A stretch of 64,000 nucleotides of DNA from Streptomyces sp. V3I7 (GTDB lineage: Bacteria > Actinomycetota > Actinomycetes > Streptomycetales > Streptomycetaceae). Position 1 is the stretch's first letter. Each line of letters starts with the position of its first letter. Shown here piece by piece: positions 19,396-29,100 of this stretch. The stretch lies in contig NZ_JAUSZK010000001.1 in the NCBI RefSeq assembly GCF_030817495.1, forward strand, positions 5,721,001 through 5,785,000. The letters are read 5' to 3'. Below the pieces are notes generated by a model, which saw only the letters and a list, made by a program, of their open reading frames with translations, was not told the DNA's origin and made no database searches. The position numbers and the translations under genes are program-made.

Positions 19396-20274
19396 TCAGT
19401 CCTTCGCCTCGACGGCGTGGCCGCCGAACTGGTTGCGCAGGGCCGCGATCATCTTCATCTGCGGGGAGTCCTCCTGGCGGGAGGCGAAGCGCGCGAAGAG
19501 CGAGGCGGTGATCGCCGGCAGCGGCACGGCCTCGTCGATCGCGGCCTCGACCGTCCAGCGGCCCTCGCCCGAGTCCTCGGCGTAGCCCTTCAGCCGGTCC
19601 AGGTGCTCGTCGGCGTCCAGGGCGTTGACCGCGAGGTCGAGCAGCCAGGAGCGGATGACCGTGCCGTCCTGCCAGGAGCGGAAGACCTCACGCACGTTCT
19701 CCACCGACTTGGCCTTCTCCAGGAGCTCCCAGCCCTCGGCGTAGGCCTGCATCATGGCGTACTCGATGCCGTTGTGGACCATCTTCGAGAAGTGGCCGGA
19801 GCCGACCTTGCCCGCGTGGACGTAGCCGTACGGGCCCTCGGGCTTCAGGGCGTCGAAGATCGGCTGGAGCCGGTCGACGTGCTCCTTCTCGCCGCCGACC
19901 ATCAGGGCGTAGCCGTTCTCCAGGCCCCAGACGCCGCCGGAGACGCCCGCGTCGACGAAGCCGATGCCCTTGGCGGCGAGCTCCTCGGCGTGCTTCTCGT
20001 CGTCGGTCCAGCGGGAGTTGCCGCCGTCGACCACCACGTCACCGGGGGAGAGCAGGTCGCCCAGCTCGTCGACGACGGACTGGGTGGCCTCGCCGGCCGG
20101 GACCATCACCCAGACGGTACGCGGGGCTTCGAGCTTCTCGACCAGTTCGGCCAGGCTCTCGACGTCGGAGACCTCGGGGTTGCGGTCGTAGCCGACGACG
20201 GTGTGGCCCGCGCGGCGGATGCGCTCGCGCATGTTGCCGCCCATCTTGCCGAGGCCGATGAGTCCGAGCTGCAT
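19396..20274 (-). CDS. gnd: 6-phosphogluconate dehydrogenase (short, decarboxylating)
   Basis: A 292-residue short-form 6-phosphogluconate dehydrogenase producing ribulose 5-phosphate and CO2. The Rossmann motif GLIGLGKMGGNM opens the protein. The catalytic region contains GVSGGVWGLENGYALMVGG and KMVHNGIEYAMMQ (Lys-His-Asn). Asp30 at the end of the second strand (VVGYDRNPE) is typical of NAD-preferring enzymes, where NADP enzymes usually have Asn-Arg-Ser/Thr; the cofactor call is inference. It follows pgi in the operon, with a gap holding a tandem duplication. Confidence 0.94.
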   Translation of the reverse strand: MQLGLIGLGKMGGNMRERIRRAGHTVVGYDRNPEVSDVESLAELVEKLEAPRTVWVMVPAGEATQSVVDELGDLLSPGDVVVDGGNSRWTDDEKHAEELAAKGIGFVDAGVSGGVWGLENGYALMVGGEKEHVDRLQPIFDALKPEGPYGYVHAGKVGSGHFSKMVHNGIEYAMMQAYAEGWELLEKAKSVENVREVFRSWQDGTVIRSWLLDLAVNALDADEHLDRLKGYAEDSGEGRWTVEAAIDEAVPLPAITASLFARFASRQEDSPQMKMIAALRNQFGGHAVEAKD

Positions 20275-20319
20275 GTCAGTTCACTTCTTTCTGAGCGTTC
20301 TAAGCGTGTTTCGCGGTTC

Positions 20320-20365
20320 GCGGTTTCGCGGTTACGCGTTCTGCGGTTTCGCGGTTACGCGTTCT
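20320..20365. repeat. Perfect 23-bp tandem duplication at the pgi 3' end
   Basis: Two adjacent identical 23-bp copies lie at 20320-20342 and 20343-20365. The second contains the last residues and stop codon of pgi; the first lies just after the gene and includes a second in-phase-looking TAA. It is probably a recent slippage duplication in the pgi-gnd intergenic region. Confidence 0.85.
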
Positions 20366-22037
20366 TGAGCGTGCGGTACGCCGCGACGAGGGCGGTGGTC
20401 GAGGGATCGAGGCCGGGCACCTCGGCGCCCTCGGTGAGCGCGGGCTCGATGCGCTTGGCGAGGACCTTGCCCAGCTCGACGCCCCACTGGTCGAAGGAGT
20501 CGATGTCCCACACGGCACCCTGGACGAACACCTTGTGCTCGTAGAGCGCGACGAGCTGGCCCAGCACCGACGGGGTCAGTTCGGTGGCGAGGACGGTGGT
20601 GGTGGGGTGGTTGCCCTTGAAGGTGCGGTGCGGGACCTGCTCCTCGGCGACGCCCTCCGCGCGCACCTCCTGCGCCGTCTTGCCGAAGGCCAGCGCCTGC
20701 GTCTGGGCGAAGAAGTTCGCCATCAACAGGTCGTGCTGCGCCTTGAGTTCATCGCTCAGCTCGTCGACCGGACGGGCGAAGCCGATGAAGTCGGCGGGCA
20801 GCAGCTTCGTGCCCTGGTGGATGAGCTGGTAGTAGGCGTGCTGACCGTTCGTGCCCGGGGTGCCCCAGACGACCGGACCGGTCTGCCACTCCACCGGACG
20901 GCCCTGTCGGTCCACCGACTTGCCGTTGGACTCCATGTCCAGCTGCTGCAAGTAGGCGGTGAACTTGGACAGATAGTGGCTGTACGGCAGCACCGCGTGC
21001 GCCTGGGCGTCGAAGAAGTCGCCGTACCAGATGCCCAGCAGGCCGAGCAGCAGCGGGGCGTTGGCCTCGGCGGGCGCGGTGCGGAAGTGCTCGTCGACCA
21101 GGTGGAAGCCGTCGAGCATCTCGCGGAACCGGTCCGGGCCGATGGCGATCATCAGCGACAGGCCGATCGCCGAGTCGTAGGAGTAGCGGCCGCCGACCCA
21201 GTCCCAGAACTCGAACATGTTGTCCGGGTCGATACCGAAGTCGGTGACCTTCTCGGCGTTGGTCGACAGCGCGACGAAGTGCTTGGCCACCGCCTTCTCC
21301 TCGCCGCCCAGCCCGTCGAGCAGCCACGAACGCGCCGACGTCGCGTTCGTGATCGTCTCGATGGTGGTGAACGTCTTGGACGCGACGATGAACAGCGTCT
21401 CCGCCGGGTCCAGGTCCCGCACCGCCTCGTGCAGGTCGGAGCCGTCCACGTTCGACACGAAACGGAACGTCAGGTCCCGCGCCGCGAACGGGCGCAGCGC
21501 CTCGTACGCCATCGCGGGGCCCAGGTCCGAGCCGCCGATGCCGATGTTGACGACGTTCCTGATGCGCTTGCCGGTGTGGCCGGTCCACTCGCCGGAGCGG
21601 ACGCGGTCGGCGAACGCGCTCGTCTTGTCCAGCACGGCGTGCACGCCGGGGACGACGTTCTCGCCGTCGACCTCGATCACCGCGTCCCGCGGGGCGCGCA
21701 GGGCGGTGTGCAGCACCGCGCGCTTCTCGGTGACGTTGATCTTCTCACCGCGGAACATGGCGTCCCGCAGCCCGAACACGTCGGTGGCGGTGGCCAGTTC
21801 CTGGAGCAGCGCGAGGGTCGTGTCGGTGATCAGGTTCTTGCTGTAGTCGATGAGCAGGTCCCCGACCCGCACGGTGTACCGCTCGGCACGCGCGGGGTCC
21901 TCGGCGAACAGCTCGCGCAGGCCGGCGTGCCACTCGGCGCGGTGGTCGGCGAGGGCCGTCCACTGGGGCCGCCGGTTCAGCCGGGGGGCCTCCCGCGGAT
22001 CCGACGTCGAGGACGCGGAGGACGTGGAGTCAGGCAT
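20355..22037 (-). CDS. pgi: Glucose-6-phosphate isomerase
   Basis: A 560-residue phosphoglucose isomerase interconverting glucose 6-phosphate and fructose 6-phosphate. Family signatures are present: [14 protein letters not shown] (about 155), the SKTFTTIET phosphate-binding stretch, the catalytic Glu region [19 protein letters not shown], and [16 protein letters not shown] with C-terminal [17 protein letters not shown]. Length is normal for the bacterial long form. It lies 1 bp after opcA, inside the pentose-phosphate operon, so the operon couples glycolysis and the oxidative branch. A Streptomyces genome usually carries another pgi elsewhere. Confidence 0.97.
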   Translation of the reverse strand: MPDSTSSASSTSDPREAPRLNRRPQWTALADHRAEWHAGLRELFAEDPARAERYTVRVGDLLIDYSKNLITDTTLALLQELATATDVFGLRDAMFRGEKINVTEKRAVLHTALRAPRDAVIEVDGENVVPGVHAVLDKTSAFADRVRSGEWTGHTGKRIRNVVNIGIGGSDLGPAMAYEALRPFAARDLTFRFVSNVDGSDLHEAVRDLDPAETLFIVASKTFTTIETITNATSARSWLLDGLGGEEKAVAKHFVALSTNAEKVTDFGIDPDNMFEFWDWVGGRYSYDSAIGLSLMIAIGPDRFREMLDGFHLVDEHFRTAPAEANAPLLLGLLGIWYGDFFDAQAHAVLPYSHYLSKFTAYLQQLDMESNGKSVDRQGRPVEWQTGPVVWGTPGTNGQHAYYQLIHQGTKLLPADFIGFARPVDELSDELKAQHDLLMANFFAQTQALAFGKTAQEVRAEGVAEEQVPHRTFKGNHPTTTVLATELTPSVLGQLVALYEHKVFVQGAVWDIDSFDQWGVELGKVLAKRIEPALTEGAEVPGLDPSTTALVAAYRTLKNA

Positions 22038-22038
22038 G

Positions 22039-22965
22039 TCAGGAGTTCTCCTCGGTGCCCTCGCCCCGAAGGGCGACGGCGTACATCTCGTCAGCGTCGA
22101 GGCGGCGCAGCTCCTCGGCGATGAGTTCGGAGGTCGGGCGGACCTTCAGGGCGAGCGTGCGCGACGGCTGGCCCGGCAGGGTCAGCGTGGCCAGCGGGCC
22201 CTCGGGCCGGTCGATGACGATCTCGCCGTTCGCCGTGCCCAGGCGGACGGCCGTGACGACCGGTCCCTCGGTGACGACCCGCTCGACCGGGACGCCCAGG
22301 CGGGCCTCCAGCCAGCGTGCGAGCAGCTCGGCGCTGGGGTTCTCCGCCTCGCTCTCGACCGCGGCCGAGGTGATGTTCACCCGGGCCTGGTCCAGCGCGG
22401 CGGCCAGCATCGAGCGCCACGGGGTCAGCCGGGTCCAGGCGAGGTCGGTGTCACCCGGAGCGTAGGAACGGGCCCGCAGCTCCAGGGCTTCCAGCGGGTG
22501 CTCGACGGCGTACATGTCGGTGATCCGGCGCTGGGCGAGGGCGCCGAGGGCGTCCTTGGCCGCGTTCTCCGGCGCGTTCACCGGCCACCAGACGACCACG
22601 GGGGCGTCCGGCAGCAGCAGCGGCAGCACGACGGAGGCGGCGTGGTCGGAGACCTCGCCGTACGTGCGCAGGATGACCGTCTCGCCCGTACCGGCGTCCG
22701 CGCCGACCCGGACCTCGGCGTCCAGCCGGGAGGCCGTGCGGTCGCGGGGGGTGCGGGCGTGCCGCTTGATGACGACCAGGGTGCGCGAGGGGTGCTCGTG
22801 CGAGGCCTCCTCGGCCGCCCTGATCGAGTCGTAGGCGTTCTCCTCGTCCGTGACGATGACCATCGTCAGGACCATGCCCACCGCCGGCGTGCCGATGGCC
22901 CGACGGCCCTCCACCAGCGCCTTGTTGATCTTGCTTGCCGTGGTGTCGGTCAGGTCGATCTTCAT
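22039..22965 (-). CDS. opcA: Glucose-6-phosphate dehydrogenase assembly protein OpcA
   Basis: A 308-residue OpcA, the actinobacterial/cyanobacterial factor that promotes assembly and activity of glucose-6-phosphate dehydrogenase. The conserved [26 protein letters not shown] and [27 protein letters not shown] blocks are present. The start overlaps the zwf stop by 4 bp, so the two are translated in coupled fashion, fitting a 1:1 partner. It acts in the cytoplasm on Zwf; no catalytic motif is expected. Confidence 0.95.
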   Translation of the reverse strand: MKIDLTDTTASKINKALVEGRRAIGTPAVGMVLTMVIVTDEENAYDSIRAAEEASHEHPSRTLVVIKRHARTPRDRTASRLDAEVRVGADAGTGETVILRTYGEVSDHAASVVLPLLLPDAPVVVWWPVNAPENAAKDALGALAQRRITDMYAVEHPLEALELRARSYAPGDTDLAWTRLTPWRSMLAAALDQARVNITSAAVESEAENPSAELLARWLEARLGVPVERVVTEGPVVTAVRLGTANGEIVIDRPEGPLATLTLPGQPSRTLALKVRPTSELIAEELRRLDADEMYAVALRGEGTEENS

Positions 22966-24680
22966 GGCCTGCGCCAGCTCCGTCCGTCTCGTGCGAGCAT
23001 CTCGTCCGCCTCCTCGGGTCCCCAGCTGCCCGAGGAGTACTGCGCCGGCCTGCCGTTCTCCGCCCAGTACTCCTCGATCGGGTCGAGGATCTTCCAGGAC
23101 TCTTCCACTTCCTGGACGCGGGGGAACAGGTTGGCGTCACCGAGGAGCACGTCCAGGATGAGCCGCTCGTACGCCTCCGGGCTCGACTCCGTGAACGACT
23201 CGCCGTAGGCGAAGTCCATGGAGACGTCCCGGATCTCCATCGAGGTGCCGGGCACCTTCGAACCGAAGCGTACGGTCATGCCCTCGTCCGGCTGGACGCG
23301 GATGACGATCGCGTTCTGCCCGAGCTCCTCCGTCGCCGTCGAGTCGAACGGCGAGTGCGGGGCCCGCTTGAAGACCACCGCGATCTCGGTGACCCGGCGG
23401 CCGAGCCGCTTGCCCGTGCGCAGGTAGAACGGGACGCCCGCCCAGCGGCGGTTGTCCACCTCCAGCTTGATCGCGGCGAAGGTGTCGGTCTTCGACTTGG
23501 GGTCGATGCCCTCCTCCTCGAGGTAGCCGACGACCTTCTCGCCGCCCTGCCAGCCCTCGGCGTACTGGCCGCGCACCGTGTGCTCGCCCAGGTTCTCCGG
23601 CAGCCGCACGGACTTGAGGACCTTGAGCTTCTCGGTGAGCAGCGCGTCGGCGTCGAAGGCGATGGGCTCCTCCATCGCGGTGAGCGCCAGCAGTTGGAGC
23701 AGGTGGTTCTGGATGACGTCACGGGCCGCGCCGATGCCGTCGTAGTAACCGGCCCGGCCGCCGATGCCGATGTCCTCCGCCATGGTGATCTGCACGTGGT
23801 CGACGTACGACCGGTTCCAGATCGGCTCGTACATCTGGTTGGCGAAGCGGAGCGCCAGCAGGTTCTGGACGGTCTCCTTGCCGAGGTAGTGGTCGATGCG
23901 GAACACCTGGTCCGGCTCGAACACCTCGTGCACGATCTCGTTCAGCTCGCGGGCGCTGGCCAGGTCGTGGCCGAACGGCTTCTCGATGACCGCGCGGCGC
24001 CAGGAGCCCTCCGGCGCGTCGGCCAGGCCGTGCTTCTTGAGCTGCTGCACGACCTTCGGGAAGAACTTCGGCGGCACGGAGAGGTAGTACGCGAAGTTGC
24101 CGTTCGTGCCCCGCGAGGCGTTCAGCTCGTCGACCGCGTCACGCAGCTGCTCGAACGCCGTGTCGTCGTCGAAGTCACCCGGGATGAACCGCATGCCCTC
24201 GGCGAGCTGCTGCCAGACCTCCTCGCGGAACGGGGTGCGCGAGTGCTCGCGCACCGCGTCGTGCACCACCTGGGCGAAGTCCTGGTCCTCCCACTCGCGG
24301 CGGGCGAAGCCGACCAGCGAGAAGCCCGGCGGCAGCAGGCCGCGGTTGGCCAGGTCGTACACGGCCGGCATCAGCTTCTTGCGGGACAGGTCTCCGGTCA
24401 CACCGAAGATGACCAGGCCCGACGGCCCCGCGATCTGCGGGAGCCGTCGGTCGCGCGCGTCGCGCAGCGGGTTGGCCCAGTCGGTGGCCGGTCCGACGGG
24501 CACCTCGACGTCGGGCACCCGCACGTCGGCCGGGGCCGTCTTCTTGGCCGCCGGCGGCTTCGCCTTGGTCTTCGTCTTCGCGGCGGGAGCCGCGGCCTGC
24601 GCCTTCTCCTCGGAGGCGGCGGGCGTGGTCCCCTCGTCGGCGGCCGCAGCCGTCTTCCTCTCGCGGGGAGCCGTGCTCAC
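22962..24680 (-). CDS. zwf: Glucose-6-phosphate 1-dehydrogenase with Ala/Lys-rich N-terminal extension
   Basis: A 572-residue glucose-6-phosphate dehydrogenase, first step of the oxidative pentose-phosphate pathway. The NADP motif is [14 protein letters not shown] (about 95) and the substrate/catalytic motif RIDHYLGKE is near 255. The first about 60 residues are an Ala/Lys/Pro-rich tail resembling histone-like tails and are longer than in typical Zwf proteins, which start near the NPLRD segment. The GTG start overlaps the tal stop (GTGA), which supports the long form, though an internal start cannot be excluded. Confidence 0.95.
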   Translation of the reverse strand: MSTAPRERKTAAAADEGTTPAASEEKAQAAAPAAKTKTKAKPPAAKKTAPADVRVPDVEVPVGPATDWANPLRDARDRRLPQIAGPSGLVIFGVTGDLSRKKLMPAVYDLANRGLLPPGFSLVGFARREWEDQDFAQVVHDAVREHSRTPFREEVWQQLAEGMRFIPGDFDDDTAFEQLRDAVDELNASRGTNGNFAYYLSVPPKFFPKVVQQLKKHGLADAPEGSWRRAVIEKPFGHDLASARELNEIVHEVFEPDQVFRIDHYLGKETVQNLLALRFANQMYEPIWNRSYVDHVQITMAEDIGIGGRAGYYDGIGAARDVIQNHLLQLLALTAMEEPIAFDADALLTEKLKVLKSVRLPENLGEHTVRGQYAEGWQGGEKVVGYLEEEGIDPKSKTDTFAAIKLEVDNRRWAGVPFYLRTGKRLGRRVTEIAVVFKRAPHSPFDSTATEELGQNAIVIRVQPDEGMTVRFGSKVPGTSMEIRDVSMDFAYGESFTESSPEAYERLILDVLLGDANLFPRVQEVEESWKILDPIEEYWAENGRPAQYSSGSWGPEEADEMLARDGRSWRRP

Positions 24681-25825
24681 GACGCGTCAACTCCCTTGCT
24701 GTCGAGGGACTTCGCGACGGCGTCGAGCAGCTGCACCCAGGCGACGTCGAACTTGGCGACGGCCTCGTCCTCGAGCTGCTGCACGACCTCGTCGTAGGAG
24801 ATGCCGAGGGCCTCGACGGCGGCGAGGTCGGCGCGGGCCTGCTCGTAGCGGCTGGTCACCGTGTCGCCGGTGATCTCGCCACGGGCGGCGGTGGCGTCGA
24901 GGGTGGCCTCCGGCATCGTGTTGACGGTGCCGGGCGCGACCAGCTCGTCGACGTACAGCGTGTCCTTGTACGCCGGGTCCTTCACGCCGGTCGAGGCCCA
25001 CAGGGGGCGCTGCTTGTTGGCGCTCGCGGTCTCCAGGGCCGTCCAGCGGTCCGAGGAGAAGACGTCCTCGTACGCCTCGTAGGCGAGCCGCGCGTTGGCG
25101 AGCGCCGCCTTGCCCTTGAGGGCCAGGGCCTCGTCGGTGCCGAGGACCGTCAGGCGCTTGTCGATCTCGCTGTCGACGCGGGAGACGAAGAAGGAGGCCA
25201 CGGAGTGGATCAGCGACAGGTCCAGGCCGCGGGCCTTGGCCTTCTCCAGGCCGGCCAGGTAGGCGTCCATGACCTCGCGGTAGCGCTCCAGCGAGAAGAT
25301 CAGCGTGACGTTGACGCTGATGCCGAGGCCGATGACCTCGGTGATCGCCGGGAGGCCCGCCTTGGTGGCCGGGATCTTGATCATGACGTTCGGGCGGTCG
25401 ACCAGCCAGGCCAGCTGCTTGGCCTCGGCGATCGTGGCCGTCGTGTCGTGCGCCAGGCGCGGGTCGACCTCGATGGAGACGCGGCCGTCGCGGCCGGCGG
25501 TGGCGTCGTACACGGGGCGCAGGATGTCGGCTGCGTCCCGGACGTCGGCCGTGGTCATCATGCGCACGGCCTCGTCGACCGTGACACCGCGCACGGCCAG
25601 GTCCGTGAGCTGCTCCTCGTAGCCCTCGCCCGAGCCGATGGCGGCCTGGAAGATCGAGGGGTTGGTGGTCACGCCCACGACGTTCTTGGTCGCGATGAGC
25701 TCGGCGAGGTTGCCGGTGGTGATCCGCCCCCGCGAGAGGTCGTCCAGCCAGATCGAGACGCCCGCGTCGGACAGGCGCTGGAGGGTTTCAGCGGTGGCGG
25801 GGGCTTCGGTGGTCACTGTGTTCAT
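24677..25825 (-). CDS. tal: Transaldolase
   Basis: A 382-residue transaldolase transferring a dihydroxyacetone unit from sedoheptulose 7-phosphate to glyceraldehyde 3-phosphate. The Schiff-base lysine lies in [10 protein letters not shown] (about 143), and the family N-terminal block [13 protein letters not shown] is present. The length is that of the actinobacterial long-form enzyme. ATG 25825 has AGAAGGAAG immediately upstream; the upstream open frame to 25981 has no such site. It lies 19 bp after tkt and overlaps zwf. Confidence 0.96.
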   Translation of the reverse strand: MNTVTTEAPATAETLQRLSDAGVSIWLDDLSRGRITTGNLAELIATKNVVGVTTNPSIFQAAIGSGEGYEEQLTDLAVRGVTVDEAVRMMTTADVRDAADILRPVYDATAGRDGRVSIEVDPRLAHDTTATIAEAKQLAWLVDRPNVMIKIPATKAGLPAITEVIGLGISVNVTLIFSLERYREVMDAYLAGLEKAKARGLDLSLIHSVASFFVSRVDSEIDKRLTVLGTDEALALKGKAALANARLAYEAYEDVFSSDRWTALETASANKQRPLWASTGVKDPAYKDTLYVDELVAPGTVNTMPEATLDATAARGEITGDTVTSRYEQARADLAAVEALGISYDEVVQQLEDEAVAKFDVAWVQLLDAVAKSLDSKGVDAS

Positions 25826-25844
25826 CTTCCTTCTGGCGATCGGA

Positions 25845-27926
25845 TCAGGCACGCGCGGCGGCCAGGGATTCCCGGGCGACGGCGACGACGTTCTCGGGGG
25901 TGAAGCCGAACTCGGCGAACAGGGTCTTGGCGTCGGCGGAGGCGCCGAAGTGCTCGAGGGAGACGATGCGTCCTGCGTCACCTACGTAGCGGTACCACGT
26001 GAGGCCGATCCCGGCCTCGATTGCGACGCGGGCCCGCACGGACGGCGGAAGAACGCGCTCGCGGTACTCGCGCGGCTGCTCCTCGAACCACTCGACGGAC
26101 GGCATCGACACCACACGGGTCCCGATCCCCTCGGCCTCCAGCGCCTCGCGGGCGGCCACGGCCAGCTGCACCTCGGAGCCGGTGGCGATCAGGAGGACGT
26201 CCGGGGTGCCGGTGGACGCGTCGAGCAGGACGTAACCGCCCTTGGCGGCGTCCTCGTCGAGCGGGTACGTCGGCAGGCCCTGCCGGCTGAGCGCGAGGCC
26301 GTGCGGCGCCGGCTTGGCGGAGTGGCGGCGCATGATCTCGGCCCACGCGACCGCGGTCTCGTTGGCGTCGGCCGGGCGGACGATGTTCAGGCCCGGGATG
26401 GCGCGCAGGGAGGCCAGGTGCTCGACCGGCTGGTGGGTCGGGCCGTCCTCGCCGAGGCCGATGGAGTCGTGCGTCCAGACGTACGTGACCGGCAGCTGCA
26501 TCAGCGCCGACATGCGGACGGCGTTGCGCATGTAGTCGGAGAACACGAGGAACGTGCCGCCGTAGATGCGGGTGTTGCCGTGCAGCGCGATGCCGTTCAT
26601 CTCCGCGGCCATCGAGAACTCGCGGATGCCGAAGTGGACGGTACGGCCGTACGGGTCGGCCTCCGGCAGCGGGTTGCCCGTCGGCAGGAACGACGACGTC
26701 TTGTCGATCGTGGTGTTGTTCGAGCCGGCGAGGTCGGCGGAGCCGCCCCACAGCTCGGGCATGACCGCGCCGAGCGCCTGGAGCACCTTGCCCGAGGCGG
26801 CACGGGTCGCGACCGACTTGCCCTCCTCGAAGACCGGCAGGGTGTCCTCCCAGCCCTCGGGGAGCTGGCCGGCGACGACGCGGTCGAAGAGCCGCGCCTG
26901 CTCGGGCTTGGCGGTGCGCCACTCGGCGATCTGCTTGTTCCAGGTCGCGCGGGCCTCGGCGCCGCGGTCCTGGGCCCGGCGGGTGTGGGCGATGACCTCG
27001 TCGTCGACCTGGAAGGTGCGCTCCGGGTCGAAGCCGAGGACGCGCTTGGTGGCGGCGATCTCCTCGTCGCCGAGCGCCGAGCCGTGGGAGGCCTCGGTGT
27101 TCTGCGCGTTCGGGGCCGGCCAGGCGATGATCGTGCGCATCGAGATGATCGAGGGGCGCTCGGTCTCAGCCTGCGCCGCCTTGAGCGCCGTGTACAGCGC
27201 GTGGACGTCGATGTCGCCGTTCTCGGCGGGCTCGATGCGCTGCGTGTGCCAGCCGTACGCCTCGTACCGCTTCAGCACGTCCTCGGAGAAGGCGGTCGCG
27301 GTGTCGCCCTCGATCGAGATGTGGTTGTCGTCGTAGAGGAAGACGAGGTTGCCGAGCTTCTGGTGGCCGGCCAGGGAGGAGGCCTCGGCGGAGACGCCCT
27401 CCTCCAGGTCGCCGTCGGAGACGATCGCCCAGATGGTGTGGTCGAAGGGGGACTCGCCCGCAGGGGCGTCCGGGTCGAAAAGACCGCGCTCGTAGCGGGC
27501 GGCCATCGCCATGCCGACGGCGTTCGCGGCACCCTGGCCGAGCGGGCCGGTGGTGGTCTCGACGCCCGCGGTGTGACCGTACTCGGGGTGACCCGGGGTC
27601 TTCGAGCCCTGCGTGCGGAACGCCTTCAGGTCGTCGAGCTCCAGCTCGTACCCGGCGAGGTACAGCTGCGTGTACAGGGTCAGCGAGGTGTGGCCGGGAG
27701 AGAGTACGAAGCGGTCACGACCAGTCCACTCCGGGTCCGAGGGGTCGTGGCGCATCACCTTCTGAAAGATCGTGTACGCGGCGGGAGCGAGGCTCATCGC
27801 CGTGCCGGGGTGCCCGTTCCCGACCTGCTGCACGGCATCGGCCGCGAGAAGGCGGGCGGTGTCCACGGCACGCCGGTCGAGGTCGGTCCACTCGAAGCTG
27901 TCGGAGGTCTGCGGGCTCATCTTCAA
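25845..27926 (-). CDS. tkt: Transketolase
   Basis: A 693-residue thiamine-diphosphate transketolase and first gene of the sugar-phosphate operon. The ThDP motif begins [30 protein letters not shown] (GD...NN type, near 163-192). The N-terminal [12 protein letters not shown], the [24 protein letters not shown] pyrimidine-domain block near 475 and the C-terminal region are intact. It moves two-carbon units between pentose and hexose phosphates. A symmetric AT-rich element (27974-27988) lies 48 bp upstream, between this operon and a divergent AraC regulator. Confidence 0.97.
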   Translation of the reverse strand: MKMSPQTSDSFEWTDLDRRAVDTARLLAADAVQQVGNGHPGTAMSLAPAAYTIFQKVMRHDPSDPEWTGRDRFVLSPGHTSLTLYTQLYLAGYELELDDLKAFRTQGSKTPGHPEYGHTAGVETTTGPLGQGAANAVGMAMAARYERGLFDPDAPAGESPFDHTIWAIVSDGDLEEGVSAEASSLAGHQKLGNLVFLYDDNHISIEGDTATAFSEDVLKRYEAYGWHTQRIEPAENGDIDVHALYTALKAAQAETERPSIISMRTIIAWPAPNAQNTEASHGSALGDEEIAATKRVLGFDPERTFQVDDEVIAHTRRAQDRGAEARATWNKQIAEWRTAKPEQARLFDRVVAGQLPEGWEDTLPVFEEGKSVATRAASGKVLQALGAVMPELWGGSADLAGSNNTTIDKTSSFLPTGNPLPEADPYGRTVHFGIREFSMAAEMNGIALHGNTRIYGGTFLVFSDYMRNAVRMSALMQLPVTYVWTHDSIGLGEDGPTHQPVEHLASLRAIPGLNIVRPADANETAVAWAEIMRRHSAKPAPHGLALSRQGLPTYPLDEDAAKGGYVLLDASTGTPDVLLIATGSEVQLAVAAREALEAEGIGTRVVSMPSVEWFEEQPREYRERVLPPSVRARVAIEAGIGLTWYRYVGDAGRIVSLEHFGASADAKTLFAEFGFTPENVVAVARESLAAARA

Positions 27927-27973
27927 GAAATCCTCGTTCGAAGCACGTTTGCTGGCTGAGCGCGTTCAAAACT

Positions 27974-27988
27974 AAAAGTCTGACTTTT
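27974..27988. promoter_or_regulatory. AT-rich perfect palindrome between tkt and the AraC gene
   Basis: AAAAGTC-T-GACTTTT is a perfect 7-bp inverted repeat with a single central base, conspicuous in this GC-rich sequence. It lies about 48 bp before the tkt start and 129 bp before the divergent AraC-type gene. It is a candidate operator for the sugar-phosphate operon, the regulator, or both. Confidence 0.5.
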
Positions 27989-28116
27989 GAGTGGGAAGGG
28001 CGAGGTGTGCCAGCCTGTGGTGAAAGTGGGACACCGGCGGCGCGACTTCTCCCAGGAGAGCGCGGCCGAGCGCAAGAGAGCGCGACCGAGCGCGGCGAAG
28101 GTGGTACGAGAAGGAC

Positions 28117-29025
28117 ATGGCGGGCAATACGAGGCATGGCGCGGGCGGGGCCCCAGGCGGCGCTGAAGGGATCAAAACCTTCCCCTTCCCGGTCGACCTG
28201 AGCGTCGGCGGTGTCGGCATGCAGATCGGCCCCATGCAGGCCGAGCGCACCTGGCACTCGGACGTCCCGCTGCACCGCGTCCACCGCATCGACTTCCACG
28301 TGGTCATGCTCTTCGACGACGGCCCCGTACGCCACATGATCGACTTCGCCGAGTACGAGGCGCGGGCCGGCGACCTGCTGTGGATCCGCCCCGGACAGGT
28401 CCACCGCTTCTCCCCCACCAGTGAGTACCGCGGAACCGTCCTCACCATGCAGCCCGGTTTCCTGCCCCGCTCAACCGTGGAGGCGACCGGCCTCTACCGC
28501 TACGACCAGCCGCCGCTGCTCCACCCCGACCCGGACCAGCTCGACGCCCTGCGCGCCTGTCTCGCCCAGCTGCAACGCGAGTACGAGGACACCGCGACCC
28601 TCCCGCTGAGCCTGCACACCGCGGTCCTGCGCCACTCGTTGACCGCCACCCTCCTGCGCCTGGCCCACCTCGCGGCCAGCTCCGCCGAGGCCGCCCGGCA
28701 GCAGGGCGACACCCTCTTCACCCTCTTCCGGGACGCGGTCGAGAAGGGCTTCCCCACCAACCACAGCGTCAGCGCCTACGCCGACACTCTCGGCTACTCC
28801 CGCCGCACCCTCGTCCGCGCGGTGCGCGCCGCCACCGGCCAGACTCCCAAGGGCTTCATCGACAAACGCGTCGTCCTGGAGGCCAAGCGCCTCCTCGCCC
28901 ACACGGACATGCCGATCGGCCGGGTCGGCGCGGCCATCGGCTTCCCCGACGCGGCGAACTTCTCCAAGTTCTTCCACCTGCACACCGGACAGACGCCGGT
29001 GGCGTTCCGGGCGGAGCTGAGTTAG
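28117..29025 (+). CDS. AraC-family transcriptional regulator
   Basis: A 302-residue regulator. The N-terminal half is a cupin-like sensor (FHVVMLFDDGPVRHMIDFAEYEARAGDLLWIRPGQVHRF). The C-terminal half carries two HTH units of the AraC/XylS type (VSAYADTLGYSRRTLVRAVRAATGQTP and GRVGAAIGFPDAANFSKFFHLHTGQTPVAFR, about 215-300). It is divergent from the tkt operon with 190 bp between them, so control of that operon is likely. The initiator may be further downstream than ATG 28117, since the first 20 residues are Gly-rich. Confidence 0.92.
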   Translation: MAGNTRHGAGGAPGGAEGIKTFPFPVDLSVGGVGMQIGPMQAERTWHSDVPLHRVHRIDFHVVMLFDDGPVRHMIDFAEYEARAGDLLWIRPGQVHRFSPTSEYRGTVLTMQPGFLPRSTVEATGLYRYDQPPLLHPDPDQLDALRACLAQLQREYEDTATLPLSLHTAVLRHSLTATLLRLAHLAASSAEAARQQGDTLFTLFRDAVEKGFPTNHSVSAYADTLGYSRRTLVRAVRAATGQTPKGFIDKRVVLEAKRLLAHTDMPIGRVGAAIGFPDAANFSKFFHLHTGQTPVAFRAELS

Positions 29026-29047
29026 GCCGGCCGCCGGGCGCATGGAA

Positions 29048-29080
29048 GGTGGCGCCGGGGAGACGTGCTCCGGCGCCACC
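29048..29080. terminator. Strong terminator hairpin between convergent genes
   Basis: Arms 29048-29060 and 29068-29080 pair at 12 of 13 positions (GGTGGCGCCGG... with ...CCGGCGCCACC) around a 7-base loop. CATGG copies flank both sides. It separates the AraC gene from the convergent GH16 gene and has no T-run, as is usual for Streptomyces. Confidence 0.8.
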
Positions 29081-29100
29081 CATGGATCCGTACGCCCGGC

